Of a DNA stretch of 25,223 nt, positions 13,788-20,836 are shown piece after piece (the first letter of the stretch is position 1; every line of letters starts with the position of its first letter). A program made the position numbers and the translations under genes. The stretch is from JACVRW01 sp036407035 (GTDB lineage: Bacteria > Actinomycetota > Thermoleophilia > Solirubrobacterales > Thermoleophilaceae), in NCBI GenBank assembly GCA_036407035.1, contig DASXAA010000042.1:1-25223 (forward strand). The letters are read 5' to 3'. The notes beneath the pieces are model-generated. The model was not told the DNA's origin, made no database searches, and worked only from the letters and a program-made list of their open reading frames with translations.

Positions 13788-14929
13788 GTCTTCACCCCCT
13801 CCTCCGCGTAGGTGCGCCGCGTGTCGGCGACCTCGGCCTCGTAGACCTCCTCGATCGTGGCGCCCGCCTCGAGCGCGCGCCGCTGTCGCTGCGCGCCGTT
13901 CTCCTCCGGCAGCGCGGGCTCGATCCCGAGCGCGCCTCGCGCCGGCGCGGTCCAGGCGAGCAGCCGGTCGGTCACGGCGCGCGCCGGGTACTCCTCCAGC
14001 CGCTCGAGGTCGATCAGCCTGCCGTCCAGGCCGTGCCTGATCGCGCGCCAGAAGTTCTCCTCCACGACCCGCCGCGGCGGGTCCTCGAACCGCACGCCGT
14101 CGTCGTAGTCCAGGGCCGCCTGGGCGATGCAGACGGTGATCAGCGCCGCCAGTGCCGTGGAGTCCTCCGCCCTGGTCTGGGCGTCGCAGATGCGCAGCTC
14201 GACCGTGCCGAAGCCGTGGTGCGGGCGGATGCTCCACCAGATCTGGGTCGCCTCGACGATCGAGTTCGTCCGCACCAGGAAGTCCACGTAGTCGGCGTAG
14301 GCCTGGAAGCTGCCGAACGCGTCCGGGATGCCGCAGCGGGGGAAGCTCTTCGTGAAGATCTGGGAGCGCGCCGAGTGGAGCCCCGAGTTGCGGGCGTCGA
14401 GGAAGGGCGAGTTCGCCGAGATCGCGAGCAGCTCGGCCAGCACCGGGCGCAGCCGGTCGCAGACCGCCACCGCCCTGTCGGGGCCGTTCACCCCCACGTG
14501 CACGTGCATGCTGAACGTGTTGTTCCGCCAGGCGACGTACTGCAGCCCGCTCGCCACGCGGCGGTAATGCTCGGTGTCGATGATCTGCTGCTCCTGCCAC
14601 GGGCTCCAGGGGTGCGTGCCCGTGGCGGCGAGCAGGGCGTCGTTGTCGGCGGCGAGCCTGAACAGCCGCGAGCGCGCCTCGCGCTGCCTCGCCACCGCGT
14701 CGGCGAAGTTCTCGCCGCGGCCCGACCGGATCTCGATCTCCGACTTGATCAGCTCGCCGGCGATCGAGGCGGAGAGCAACTCGTCGTCGGCCGCGGCGTC
14801 GCGCAGCTCCTCGAACCGGTGGTCGAGCGAGCGCGTGGCGGGGTTGAGGATCGCGAACTCCTCCTCGATCCCGACCGTGAAGTCCTCGGAGGCCTCGAAG
14901 ACCTCCCTGACCCTCGGCATATCCAGCAT
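13784..14929 (-). CDS. Carboxylate-amine ligase, YbdK/glutamate-cysteine ligase type 2 family
   Basis: The protein has 381 aa from ATG at 14929, 2 nt after the rex stop; a second ATG lies 3 codons in. TVGIEEEFAILNP (~18-30) supplies acidic metal/ATP ligands. SEIEIRSGRGENF (~63-75), MHVHVGVNGPD (~141-151) and GTVELRICDAQT (~241-252) are characteristic of YbdK. The fold is that of glutamine synthetase-like gamma-glutamylcysteine ligases. E. coli YbdK has weak glutamate-cysteine ligase activity in vitro, but actinobacterial members may act on other amines; EgtA-type and glutathione roles cannot be assigned from sequence alone. Its place directly after glutaredoxin-like and rex genes supports a link to thiol or redox metabolism. 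Confidence 0.88.
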   Translation of the reverse strand: MLDMPRVREVFEASEDFTVGIEEEFAILNPATRSLDHRFEELRDAAADDELLSASIAGELIKSEIEIRSGRGENFADAVARQREARSRLFRLAADNDALLAATGTHPWSPWQEQQIIDTEHYRRVASGLQYVAWRNNTFSMHVHVGVNGPDRAVAVCDRLRPVLAELLAISANSPFLDARNSGLHSARSQIFTKSFPRCGIPDAFGSFQAYADYVDFLVRTNSIVEATQIWWSIRPHHGFGTVELRICDAQTRAEDSTALAALITVCIAQAALDYDDGVRFEDPPRRVVEENFWRAIRHGLDGRLIDLERLEEYPARAVTDRLLAWTAPARGALGIEPALPEENGAQRQRRALEAGATIEEVYEAEVADTRRTYAEEGVKT

Positions 14930-14931
14930 GT

Positions 14932-15624
14932 CTAGGTCAGGTAGAAGTAGAGCGCGTAGAGGAGGTCCACCGCGGGGCTCGAGGTGTGGACGGTCACCTC
15001 GGGCGGTACCTGCAGCAGCGCCTCCGAGTAGTTGAAGATGATCTTGACGCCGGCGTCCACGAGGTCGTCGGCCACCTGCTGGGCGGCGTCCGTGGGCACC
15101 GCGAGCACGCCGACCACGACGTCCTCCTCGCCGATCACGCGCGACATGTCCTCGTAGGGCCGCACCACCAGGCTGTCGCTGATCGACCCGCCGATCTTGC
15201 GCGGGTCCTTGTCGAAGATCGCCACGACCCGGAAGCCGTGGTCGGCGAAGATGTCCGAGCCGGCGATCGCCTGGCCCAGCCGCCCCGCGCCGAACAGCGC
15301 GATGTTGTGCTTGCCGGTGGTCCGCAGGATCTTGCGGATCTGCGAGACGAGCGAGTCGACGTTGTAGCCGACCCCGCGCTTGCCGAACTTGCCGAAGCCG
15401 GACAGGTCGCGCCGGATCTGCGTCGAGTTGACGTGCGTGTAGTCGGCCAGCTCCTGGGAGGAGATCGTCTCCTTGCCCATCTTCTTGGCCTGGGTCAGGA
15501 CCTGGAGGTAGCGGGAGAGTCGCGCCGCGACCCCCAGCGAGAGCCGCTCCGACGGCCCCGCCTCCGCCTCCGGCCTGGTCGGCAACTCGGCGCCGACGCC
15601 CGTCAGGGGCTCTCGGAAGCTCAC
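14932..15624 (-). CDS. rex: Redox-sensing transcriptional repressor Rex
   Basis: The protein has 230 aa from GTG at 15624, which overlaps the stop of the glutaredoxin-like gene (GTGA). The N-terminal ~28 residues are a variable tail. A winged helix (ISSQELADYTHVNSTQIRRD, ~54-73) followed by GFGKFGKRGVGYNV is the Rex DNA-binding signature. FGAGRLGQAI (~111-120) is the NAD(H) Rossmann motif, and IFNYSEALLQVP plus the C-terminal swapped helix AVDLLYALYFYLT complete the family. Rex leaves DNA when NADH/NAD+ rises and so derepresses respiratory or fermentative genes. In Streptomyces rex heads a hem operon; here it is flanked by thiol-redox genes instead. It may autoregulate through the 35-bp divergent gap at 15867-15901. 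Confidence 0.97.
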   Translation of the reverse strand: MSFREPLTGVGAELPTRPEAEAGPSERLSLGVAARLSRYLQVLTQAKKMGKETISSQELADYTHVNSTQIRRDLSGFGKFGKRGVGYNVDSLVSQIRKILRTTGKHNIALFGAGRLGQAIAGSDIFADHGFRVVAIFDKDPRKIGGSISDSLVVRPYEDMSRVIGEEDVVVGVLAVPTDAAQQVADDLVDAGVKIIFNYSEALLQVPPEVTVHTSSPAVDLLYALYFYLT

Positions 15625-15866
15625 GGCTCCACTCTATCGAGCCGCTCCCGCAGCGCCACGGGGTCCACGAAGTACTCGAACAGCTCCCGGCCGTCCAGCG
15701 CGACCACCGGAATCCGCTCGCCGTACCGCGCGAACAGCACCGGATCGAGGGTCACGTCCACCTCCCTCAGCTCGAACTCGCGCTCCGCCCGCAGGCCCTC
15801 GAGGACCTCGTGCGCCTCCTCGCAGAGATGGCAGCCGGGCTTGGCGTAGATGGTCACGACCGGCAT
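15621..15866 (-). CDS. Glutaredoxin-like thiol-disulfide protein (CHLC)
   Basis: The protein has 81 aa from ATG at 15866. The thioredoxin-like fold starts VVTIYAKPGCHLCEEAHEVL, giving a CxxC active site C12-H-L-C15. RIPVVALDGRELFEY carries the cis-proline (IPV) that packs against the CxxC. It is as short as glutaredoxins and DUF836 proteins. It is the first gene of the operon that continues with rex. The likely role is reduction of protein or low-molecular-weight disulfides; whether it couples to glutathione, mycothiol or neither is not visible. No Shine-Dalgarno sequence is seen upstream. Confidence 0.85.
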   Translation of the reverse strand: MPVVTIYAKPGCHLCEEAHEVLEGLRAEREFELREVDVTLDPVLFARYGERIPVVALDGRELFEYFVDPVALRERLDRVEP

Positions 15867-15901
15867 GGCCCGGATTGTGGCGTGCCTGCCACCCTTGGGC
15901 C

Positions 15902-17479
15902 GTGGAGCACGTGGAGCTGGTCGTGTTCGGCCTGCTGGTGGCCATCGCGGCGCTTGCCGTGATCGCCCGCCTGGTCCGGGTGCCGTACCCGATCGTGCTC
16001 GTGATCGGCGGCTCGTTGATCGGGTTCGTGCCCGGCGTGCCGTCGGTGGAGCTGGATCCCGACCTCGTGCTGCTGATCTTCCTGCCGCCGCTGCTGTACG
16101 GGGCCGCGTTCTTCACCTCGCTGCGGGAGCTGCGGCGGGACTGGCGGCCGATCCTCCTGCTCTCCACCGGCCTCGTGTTCGCGACGATGTGCGCCGTCGC
16201 GCTCGTGGCCCACGAGGTGGTCGGCCTCGACTGGGCGGAGGCGTTCGTCCTCGGCGCGATCGTCTCGCCCACGGACGCGGTCGCGCCCGCCGAGATCATG
16301 CGGCGCGTCGGGGCGCCGCGGCGGATCCTGGCGGTCATCGAGGGCGAGAACCTGACCAACGACTGGACCGCGCTCGTCTTCTACCGCTTCGCGGTCGCCG
16401 CGGTGGTCACCGGCTCGTTCTCCCTCGCGGAGGCCAGCGTGCAGTTCCTCGTCAACGGCCTGGCCGGCCTGGCCATCGGGCTCGTGGCCGGCTGGCTCAT
16501 ACGGCAGGTACGCATGCGCATCGACGACCCGCCGACCGAGATCACGATCTCGCTGCTGAGCGGCTACGCCGCCTACCTGCCCGCCGAGGAGCTGGGCGTG
16601 TCGGGCGTGATCGCGGCGGTCACGGTCGGCGTCTACGTCGGCTGGTACACGCCGCAGCTCACCACGCCGCTGATGCGCATGCAGGGCCAGGCCTTCTGGG
16701 AGATCCTCCTGTTCCTCCTGAACGCCGTGCTGTTCGTGCTGGTAGGGCTCCAGCTGCCGACCATCCTCGACAACATCGCGGGCCCCTCCACGGGCGACCT
16801 GATCTGGTGGGCGGCGGCCGTGAGTGCGGCGGTGATCCTGGTGCGCCTGGTATGGGGCTTCACGATCGTCTACGTCGTGCGGGTGATCGACCGGGCGATC
16901 TCTCACCAGGCCCGCCGCACGCGGGCGGGCGAGCGGCTCGTGGTCGGCTGGGCCGGGATGCGCGGGGCCGTGTCGCTCGCCGCCGCGCTGGCGCTGCCCC
17001 TGCACACGGACGCCGGCGTGGCGTTCCCCGCCCGCGATCTGATCATCTTCCTCGCGTACGCGGTCCTGCTCGTGACGCTCGTCGGCCAGGGGCTGACGCT
17101 GGGGCCGCTGATCCACCTCGTGCGGCTGAAGGAGGACGACTCGGAGGAGCAGGAGGAGGTGCTCGCCCGCACACGCACGGCGGAGGCCGCGCTGGCGCGG
17201 CTGTCGGAGATCACGGCCGAGGAATGGGTTCGCGACGAGACCGCCGAGCGCGTCCGGCAGCTGTTCGACTACCGGCTGCGGCGGTTCAGCGCGCGCGCCG
17301 AGGGGGACGGCGCCTACGAGGAGCGAGCCGACGCCTACCGGCGGCTCATGTACGAGGTCTTCGACGCCCAGCGCGAGGCGCTGATCCTGCTGCGCAACGA
17401 GGGGGCGATCAGCGAGGCGGTCCGGCGCCGCGTCGAGCGCGAGCTCGACCTGGACGAGTCGCGCATCGGTGGCTTCTAG
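15902..17479 (+). CDS. Na+/H+ antiporter, CPA1 (NhaP/NHE-like) family
   Basis: The protein has 525 aa from GTG at 15902; GTG 15911 and TTG 15875 are alternatives, the latter almost touching the divergent gene. About twelve TM segments begin with LVVFGLLVAIAALAVIARLV. The ion site shows SPTDAVAPAEIMRRVG (~122-137) and VIEGENLTNDWTALVFYR (~145-162); the ND pair marks the CPA1 class, usually electroneutral Na+(K+)/H+ exchange. GWAGMRGAVSLAAALALP is the conserved TM10-like region. From ~420 a ~105-residue charged, helical cytosolic tail follows (EEDEE-type, then repeated Arg/Glu helices), probably regulatory. It is divergent from the glutaredoxin-rex operon across 35 bp and convergent with tsaD, the two sharing a CTAG at the stops. 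Confidence 0.92.
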   Translation: MEHVELVVFGLLVAIAALAVIARLVRVPYPIVLVIGGSLIGFVPGVPSVELDPDLVLLIFLPPLLYGAAFFTSLRELRRDWRPILLLSTGLVFATMCAVALVAHEVVGLDWAEAFVLGAIVSPTDAVAPAEIMRRVGAPRRILAVIEGENLTNDWTALVFYRFAVAAVVTGSFSLAEASVQFLVNGLAGLAIGLVAGWLIRQVRMRIDDPPTEITISLLSGYAAYLPAEELGVSGVIAAVTVGVYVGWYTPQLTTPLMRMQGQAFWEILLFLLNAVLFVLVGLQLPTILDNIAGPSTGDLIWWAAAVSAAVILVRLVWGFTIVYVVRVIDRAISHQARRTRAGERLVVGWAGMRGAVSLAAALALPLHTDAGVAFPARDLIIFLAYAVLLVTLVGQGLTLGPLIHLVRLKEDDSEEQEEVLARTRTAEAALARLSEITAEEWVRDETAERVRQLFDYRLRRFSARAEGDGAYEERADAYRRLMYEVFDAQREALILLRNEGAISEAVRRRVERELDLDESRIGGF

Positions 17480-18444
17480 TTGCTCAGGCGCGCAGCCGCG
17501 TCCAGCGCCAGGTACTCCGGGTACGGCAGCGGCTCCAGGAAGCGCGCGGCGCCCGCGATCATCGCCGCGTTATCGGTGCAGAGCGCCGGCGGCGGCGCCC
17601 ACACGCGCACGCCGAGCCGCTCCACGGCCGCGCGCAGCTCGGAGTTCGCGGCCACCCCGCCGCCGATCGCGAGCCGCTCCAGGCCCTCGCGCTCGAGCGC
17701 GTCCCGCACGCGGCGGACGAGCGCATCCACGATCGCGCGCTGGTAGGAGGCGGCGAGGTCGGCCCTGTCGGCGCCGGGCTCGTCGCGCAGCCGGTACAGC
17801 AGTGCGGTCTTGAGGCCGCTGAAGCTGAAGTCGAGCTCCCCGGGCGCCGAGCGCGGGAACTCGAACGCCTCCGGGTCCCCCTCGCGCGCCAGCCGATCGA
17901 TCTCCGGCCCGCCGGGGTAGCCGAGGCCGAGCAGGCGGGCGCCCTTGTCGAACGCCTCCCCGGCGGCGTCGTCGAGCGTCTGGCCGAGCACCTCGTAGCG
18001 TGCGGGGTCGTCCACGCGCGCGACGAAGGTGTGGCCGCCGCTCGCGACGAGGCACAGGTACGGCGGCTCGATCGGCTCGGGCCCGAGCGTGCTCGCCACC
18101 ACGTGCCCGTGGAGGTGGTCCACCGGCACGAGCGGGAGCGAGCGCGCGGCCGCGAGCGCCTTGGCCGAGGACAGCCCCACGAGCAGCGCGCCGATCAGCC
18201 CGGGGCCGCGCGTCACGGCCACGGTCTCGACGTCCGGCAGGCCGATGCCCGCCCGCTCCAGGGCGTCGGCGGTCACAGCGTCGACCAGCTCGAGGTGGTG
18301 GCGCGAGGCGATCTCGGGCACCACGCCGCCGTAGCGGGCGTGCAGCAGCCCCTGCGATGCCACGACGTTCGAGCGCACCTCGCCGTCGCGGGTGACCACG
18401 GCGGCGCAGGTGTCGTCGCAGCTCGTCTCGACGCCCAGGATCAC
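17476..18444 (-). CDS. tsaD: tRNA N6-adenosine threonylcarbamoyltransferase
   Basis: The protein has 322 aa from GTG at 18444, overlapping the rimI stop as GTGA. ILGVETSCDDTCAAVV (~2-17) is the ASKHA ATPase start. VDHLHGHVVAS contains the HxxxH metal pair (H110, H114). PYLCLVASGGHT, AAGEAFDKGARLLGLGYPGG, FSFSGLKTA and the late GGGVAANSELR and CTDNAAMIAG (metal Asp) are all conserved. It transfers the threonylcarbamoyl group from TC-AMP to A37 of ANN-decoding tRNAs, acting with TsaB and TsaE encoded just upstream. The stop TAG overlaps the convergent antiporter stop. A longer frame to 19041 is shadow. Confidence 0.97.
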   Translation of the reverse strand: MILGVETSCDDTCAAVVTRDGEVRSNVVASQGLLHARYGGVVPEIASRHHLELVDAVTADALERAGIGLPDVETVAVTRGPGLIGALLVGLSSAKALAAARSLPLVPVDHLHGHVVASTLGPEPIEPPYLCLVASGGHTFVARVDDPARYEVLGQTLDDAAGEAFDKGARLLGLGYPGGPEIDRLAREGDPEAFEFPRSAPGELDFSFSGLKTALLYRLRDEPGADRADLAASYQRAIVDALVRRVRDALEREGLERLAIGGGVAANSELRAAVERLGVRVWAPPPALCTDNAAMIAGAARFLEPLPYPEYLALDAAARLSN

Positions 18445-18962
18445 GCCGGCGCGCGGTCCGGCACCGTGCGCCACATGATGAGGGCGTCCTCGCGGTTGTC
18501 GTGGTAGTACGCCCGGCGCCGGCCGGCGGCGCGGAAGCCGAACCGCTCGTAGAGCCGGATCGCCGGGTCGTTCGAGGTGCGCACCTCGAGCGTGTACTGC
18601 TCGCTCGGCTTGTCGGCCAGCTCGAACAGCCGCTCGATCATCGCCCCGGCGATGCCCTGGCGCCGCAGGCGGTTGTCCACGGCCACGTTCATCACGTGCC
18701 AGACCGTGTCGTAGCGCGAGCAGACCAGGTAGCCGACGATGCGGCCGGCGCGGAGCGCCGCGAGGCAGGTCCCGGACGGCTTCGACAGCTCGAGCACGAA
18801 CATCGCGAGCGACCACGGCGTGGGGAACGCCCGCCGCTCGATCGCGATCACCTGCGGCAGGTCGGCGTAGGTGAGGCGCCGCAGCTCGAGCTCGCCGGCG
18901 GCGGTCGCGACCTCCTTGGGAGGGACGCTGCTCTCGTCTGCCGGTGCTGGCTCGGTGGTCAT
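18441..18962 (-). CDS. rimI: Ribosomal protein alanine N-acetyltransferase (GNAT)
   Basis: The protein has 173 aa from ATG at 18962, overlapping the tsaB stop (ATGA). The first ~23 residues are a polar extension; the GNAT fold begins LELRRLTYADLPQVIAIER. AFPTPWSLAMFVLEL is the conserved RimI FxxPWS segment. The acetyl-CoA loop is NRLRRQGIAGAMIERL (RxxGxA). EVRTSNDPAIRLYERFGF is the C-terminal signature, with NDPA typical of N-terminal acetylases. Its substrate would be the N-terminal residue of S18 or of other proteins; actinobacterial RimI is often broader. The tsaB-rimI-tsaD order is common in bacteria. Confidence 0.94.
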   Translation of the reverse strand: MTTEPAPADESSVPPKEVATAAGELELRRLTYADLPQVIAIERRAFPTPWSLAMFVLELSKPSGTCLAALRAGRIVGYLVCSRYDTVWHVMNVAVDNRLRRQGIAGAMIERLFELADKPSEQYTLEVRTSNDPAIRLYERFGFRAAGRRRAYYHDNREDALIMWRTVPDRAPA

Positions 18963-19630
18963 CGGGGAAGTTTGGCGTCGGGTGGGCGGATGTACTCGGG
19001 GAGAACGGCGTCCGGCTCGGTATCCGGCACGGCCGCCGCAAGCTTGCAGACCGTCAGGGCGCGGACCACATGCGCCGGGTCCGAGTCCGGTGCGACCCGG
19101 ATTCCGGCCGGCTCGAGCACCCCTCTGAATCGTATCGAGCCGTCGCCGGCCGCCAAGGGGGCGATCTCCGCGGCGCGGACGCGCGCCGCGACGTCCTCCG
19201 GGGTCGCGGCGAACGGCGGCCAGACCGTGGATCCGCCCTCGTGCAGCGCGGCGAACAGCTCGCCGCGGCGGGCGTCGATCAGGGGCAGCCGCGGCCCGTC
19301 GCCGCCGATCCCGGCGGCGAGCGCGGCGAGCGAGGACACCGGGCGCAGGGGCAGCGCGGCGGCGTGCCCCAAGCCCCGCGCGGTGGCGATCCCGATCCGC
19401 AGCCCGGTGAACGTGCCGGGGCCGACGCCAACCGCGATCGCCGCCAGGTCGCTCCAGCCGACCGCGGCCCGGCCCATCACGTCGGCGATCGCAGGCATCA
19501 GCTCGGCCGCGTGCGCGGGCGGGGCGCCGAGGGCGGCGGCGTCCGGGGCGGTCTCGAACGCCTCGCCGTCCGCCCGCAGCACGCACACGGCGCAGGCGGT
19601 GGTGGAGGTGTCGAGGCCGAGCAGCGTCAC
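18959..19630 (-). CDS. tsaB: tRNA threonylcarbamoyladenosine complex dimerisation subunit TsaB
   Basis: The protein has 223 aa from GTG at 19630 (GTGA overlap with tsaE). TLLGLDTSTTACAV opens the ASKHA-like fold. HAAELMPAIADVM and AIAVGVGPGTFTGLRIGIATARGL (~75-98) are diagnostic of TsaB. It lacks catalytic metal ligands and serves as the scaffold partner of TsaD. The C-terminus (AVLPEYIRPPDAKLPR) matches the family's YLRPP.A ending. An upstream in-frame extension to 19723 lies inside tsaE and is not real. Confidence 0.94.
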   Translation of the reverse strand: MTLLGLDTSTTACAVCVLRADGEAFETAPDAAALGAPPAHAAELMPAIADVMGRAAVGWSDLAAIAVGVGPGTFTGLRIGIATARGLGHAAALPLRPVSSLAALAAGIGGDGPRLPLIDARRGELFAALHEGGSTVWPPFAATPEDVAARVRAAEIAPLAAGDGSIRFRGVLEPAGIRVAPDSDPAHVVRALTVCKLAAAVPDTEPDAVLPEYIRPPDAKLPR

Positions 19631-20034
19631 TCGATCGTGATCCGGCGCCGCTCCGGGCCGAGGTGCTCGAGCCGCACCCGGGCGGCCACCCGCTCCAGCA
19701 CCGGGGCCGCCACGTCGGGCCACTCGAGGAAGCCCACGCGCGCGGGCGTCAGGTAGTCGTCGAGCAGCGCCGGGTCCTCGCCCGCCAACGACCGCAGCCG
19801 GTAGAGGTCGAGGTGCGCCACCTCGGGATCGCCGCCCAGGACGTGGCCGATCGTGAACGTGGGACTCGTCACCGGCCCCTCGACGCCCAGGGCGCGGGCC
19901 GCCCCGCGCACGAAGGTGGTCTTGCCGCTGCCGAGCTCGCCGCTCACAAGGACCACGTCGCCGGGGCGCAGGCGCTCCGCGAGGGCGGCCCCGGCCGCCT
20001 CGGTCTCCTCCGGGTTCGAGCTCTCGAGGACCAT
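19627..20034 (-). CDS. tsaE: tRNA threonylcarbamoyladenosine biosynthesis ATPase TsaE
   Basis: The protein has 135 aa from ATG at 20034. The P-loop is SGELGSGKTTFVRG (~31-44), followed by GVEGPVTSPTFTI, the conserved TsaE switch region. HLDLYRL and GFLEWPD are also hallmark motifs (Walker B-like). TsaE resets the TsaB-TsaD complex using ATP. The start lies 19 bp after the stop of the uracil-DNA glycosylase gene, and the stop overlaps tsaB. It is probably transcribed with that glycosylase. Confidence 0.96.
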   Translation of the reverse strand: MVLESSNPEETEAAGAALAERLRPGDVVLVSGELGSGKTTFVRGAARALGVEGPVTSPTFTIGHVLGGDPEVAHLDLYRLRSLAGEDPALLDDYLTPARVGFLEWPDVAAPVLERVAARVRLEHLGPERRRITIE

Positions 20035-20053
20035 CGGCCCTGGCGCGCCGCGG

Positions 20054-20740
20054 CTACCCGAACAGGTCGAGCTGCGGCGGCTCGGGCTCCGGCTCCGGCC
20101 CCGGCGGGCCGCCCCCGACGGCGACCGCCACGCGGCCGGGCGGCTCGGGGGCCGGCTCCGCGAGCACGGCGGGCAGCCCCGCGAAGTCGGCGCGCAGCTC
20201 CTCGAGCACGCGCGGGGTGCGCAGCGCGGCGGCCGGGTGGTAGAGCGGGTAGAGCCGCACCCAGCGGCCGCCGAGCTCGTGGACCTGCGGCTTGCCGCGC
20301 ACGCTCGTGATGCCGCGGCTCGAGCGGGTGAGCAGCTTGGTGGCGAAGTTGCCGAGCGTGCAGATCACCTTCGGCTCGATCAGCTCGACCTGCTTGAAGA
20401 GGTACGGCTTGCACGCCTCGATCTCGTCGGGCTGCGGATCGCGGTTGCCCGGCGGGCGGGACTTGAGCACGTTCGCGACGAACACGTCGCCGCGGGCGAG
20501 GCCAATGCCCGCGAGCAGCTCGTCCAGCAGCTTGCCGGCCCGGCCCACGAACGGCAGCCCCTGGAGGTCCTCCTGGGCGCCGGGGGCCTCCCCCACGAAC
20601 ATCAGGTCGGCGTCGGCGTTGCCGTTCCCGAATACCACCTTGGTGCGGCACTTGTGGAGCGGGCACCGGGTGCAGGCGCGCACTTCGTGGTAGAGGGCGA
20701 CGAGCTCCTCCCGACGCTCCTCGGGAGATCGCGGTTCCAT
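20054..20740 (-). CDS. Family 4 (Fe-S) uracil-DNA glycosylase with C-terminal clamp-binding-like motif
   Basis: The protein has 228 aa from ATG at 20740. Four cysteines for a [4Fe-4S] cluster are present: C23 and C26 (CTRC), C110 and C127 (16 residues between), as in family 4. Motif GEAPGAQEDLQGLPFVGRAG (~50-69) is the uracil-binding and catalytic loop, and LYHPAAALR (~166-174) is the DNA-intercalation motif. The enzyme removes uracil from DNA made by cytosine deamination, a relevant load in a GC-rich genome. After the ~190-residue core there is a Pro/Glu/Gly linker and a terminal PQLDLFG, which resembles the bacterial sliding-clamp motif QL[SD]LF. There is no Shine-Dalgarno sequence; TAGGCT ends 8 nt before the ATG, so a leaderless message is possible. 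It heads the tsaE-tsaB-rimI-tsaD run. Confidence 0.94.
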   Translation of the reverse strand: MEPRSPEERREELVALYHEVRACTRCPLHKCRTKVVFGNGNADADLMFVGEAPGAQEDLQGLPFVGRAGKLLDELLAGIGLARGDVFVANVLKSRPPGNRDPQPDEIEACKPYLFKQVELIEPKVICTLGNFATKLLTRSSRGITSVRGKPQVHELGGRWVRLYPLYHPAAALRTPRVLEELRADFAGLPAVLAEPAPEPPGRVAVAVGGGPPGPEPEPEPPQLDLFG

Positions 20741-20764
20741 CGCGGACAAGCCTAGGGATCGGGG

Positions 20765-20781
20765 GTGACGGCAACTGTCAC
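20765..20781. promoter_or_regulatory. Dyad GTGAC-N7-GTCAC in divergent promoter region
   Basis: A perfect 5-bp inverted repeat with a 7-bp centre lies in the 96-bp gap between the divergent UDG and DUF2520 genes. It is followed 3 bp later on the plus strand by TATCCT (20785-20790), a possible -10 box (also readable as GGGTAT, 20782-20787). The dyad would overlap the -35 region and could be an operator. No known regulator site is recognised. Confidence 0.35.
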
Positions 20782-20836
20782 GGGTATCCTTTGGGGGCCG
20801 GCCGCTACCCGCAGCGGAGTGGACCAGGCACAGGAA

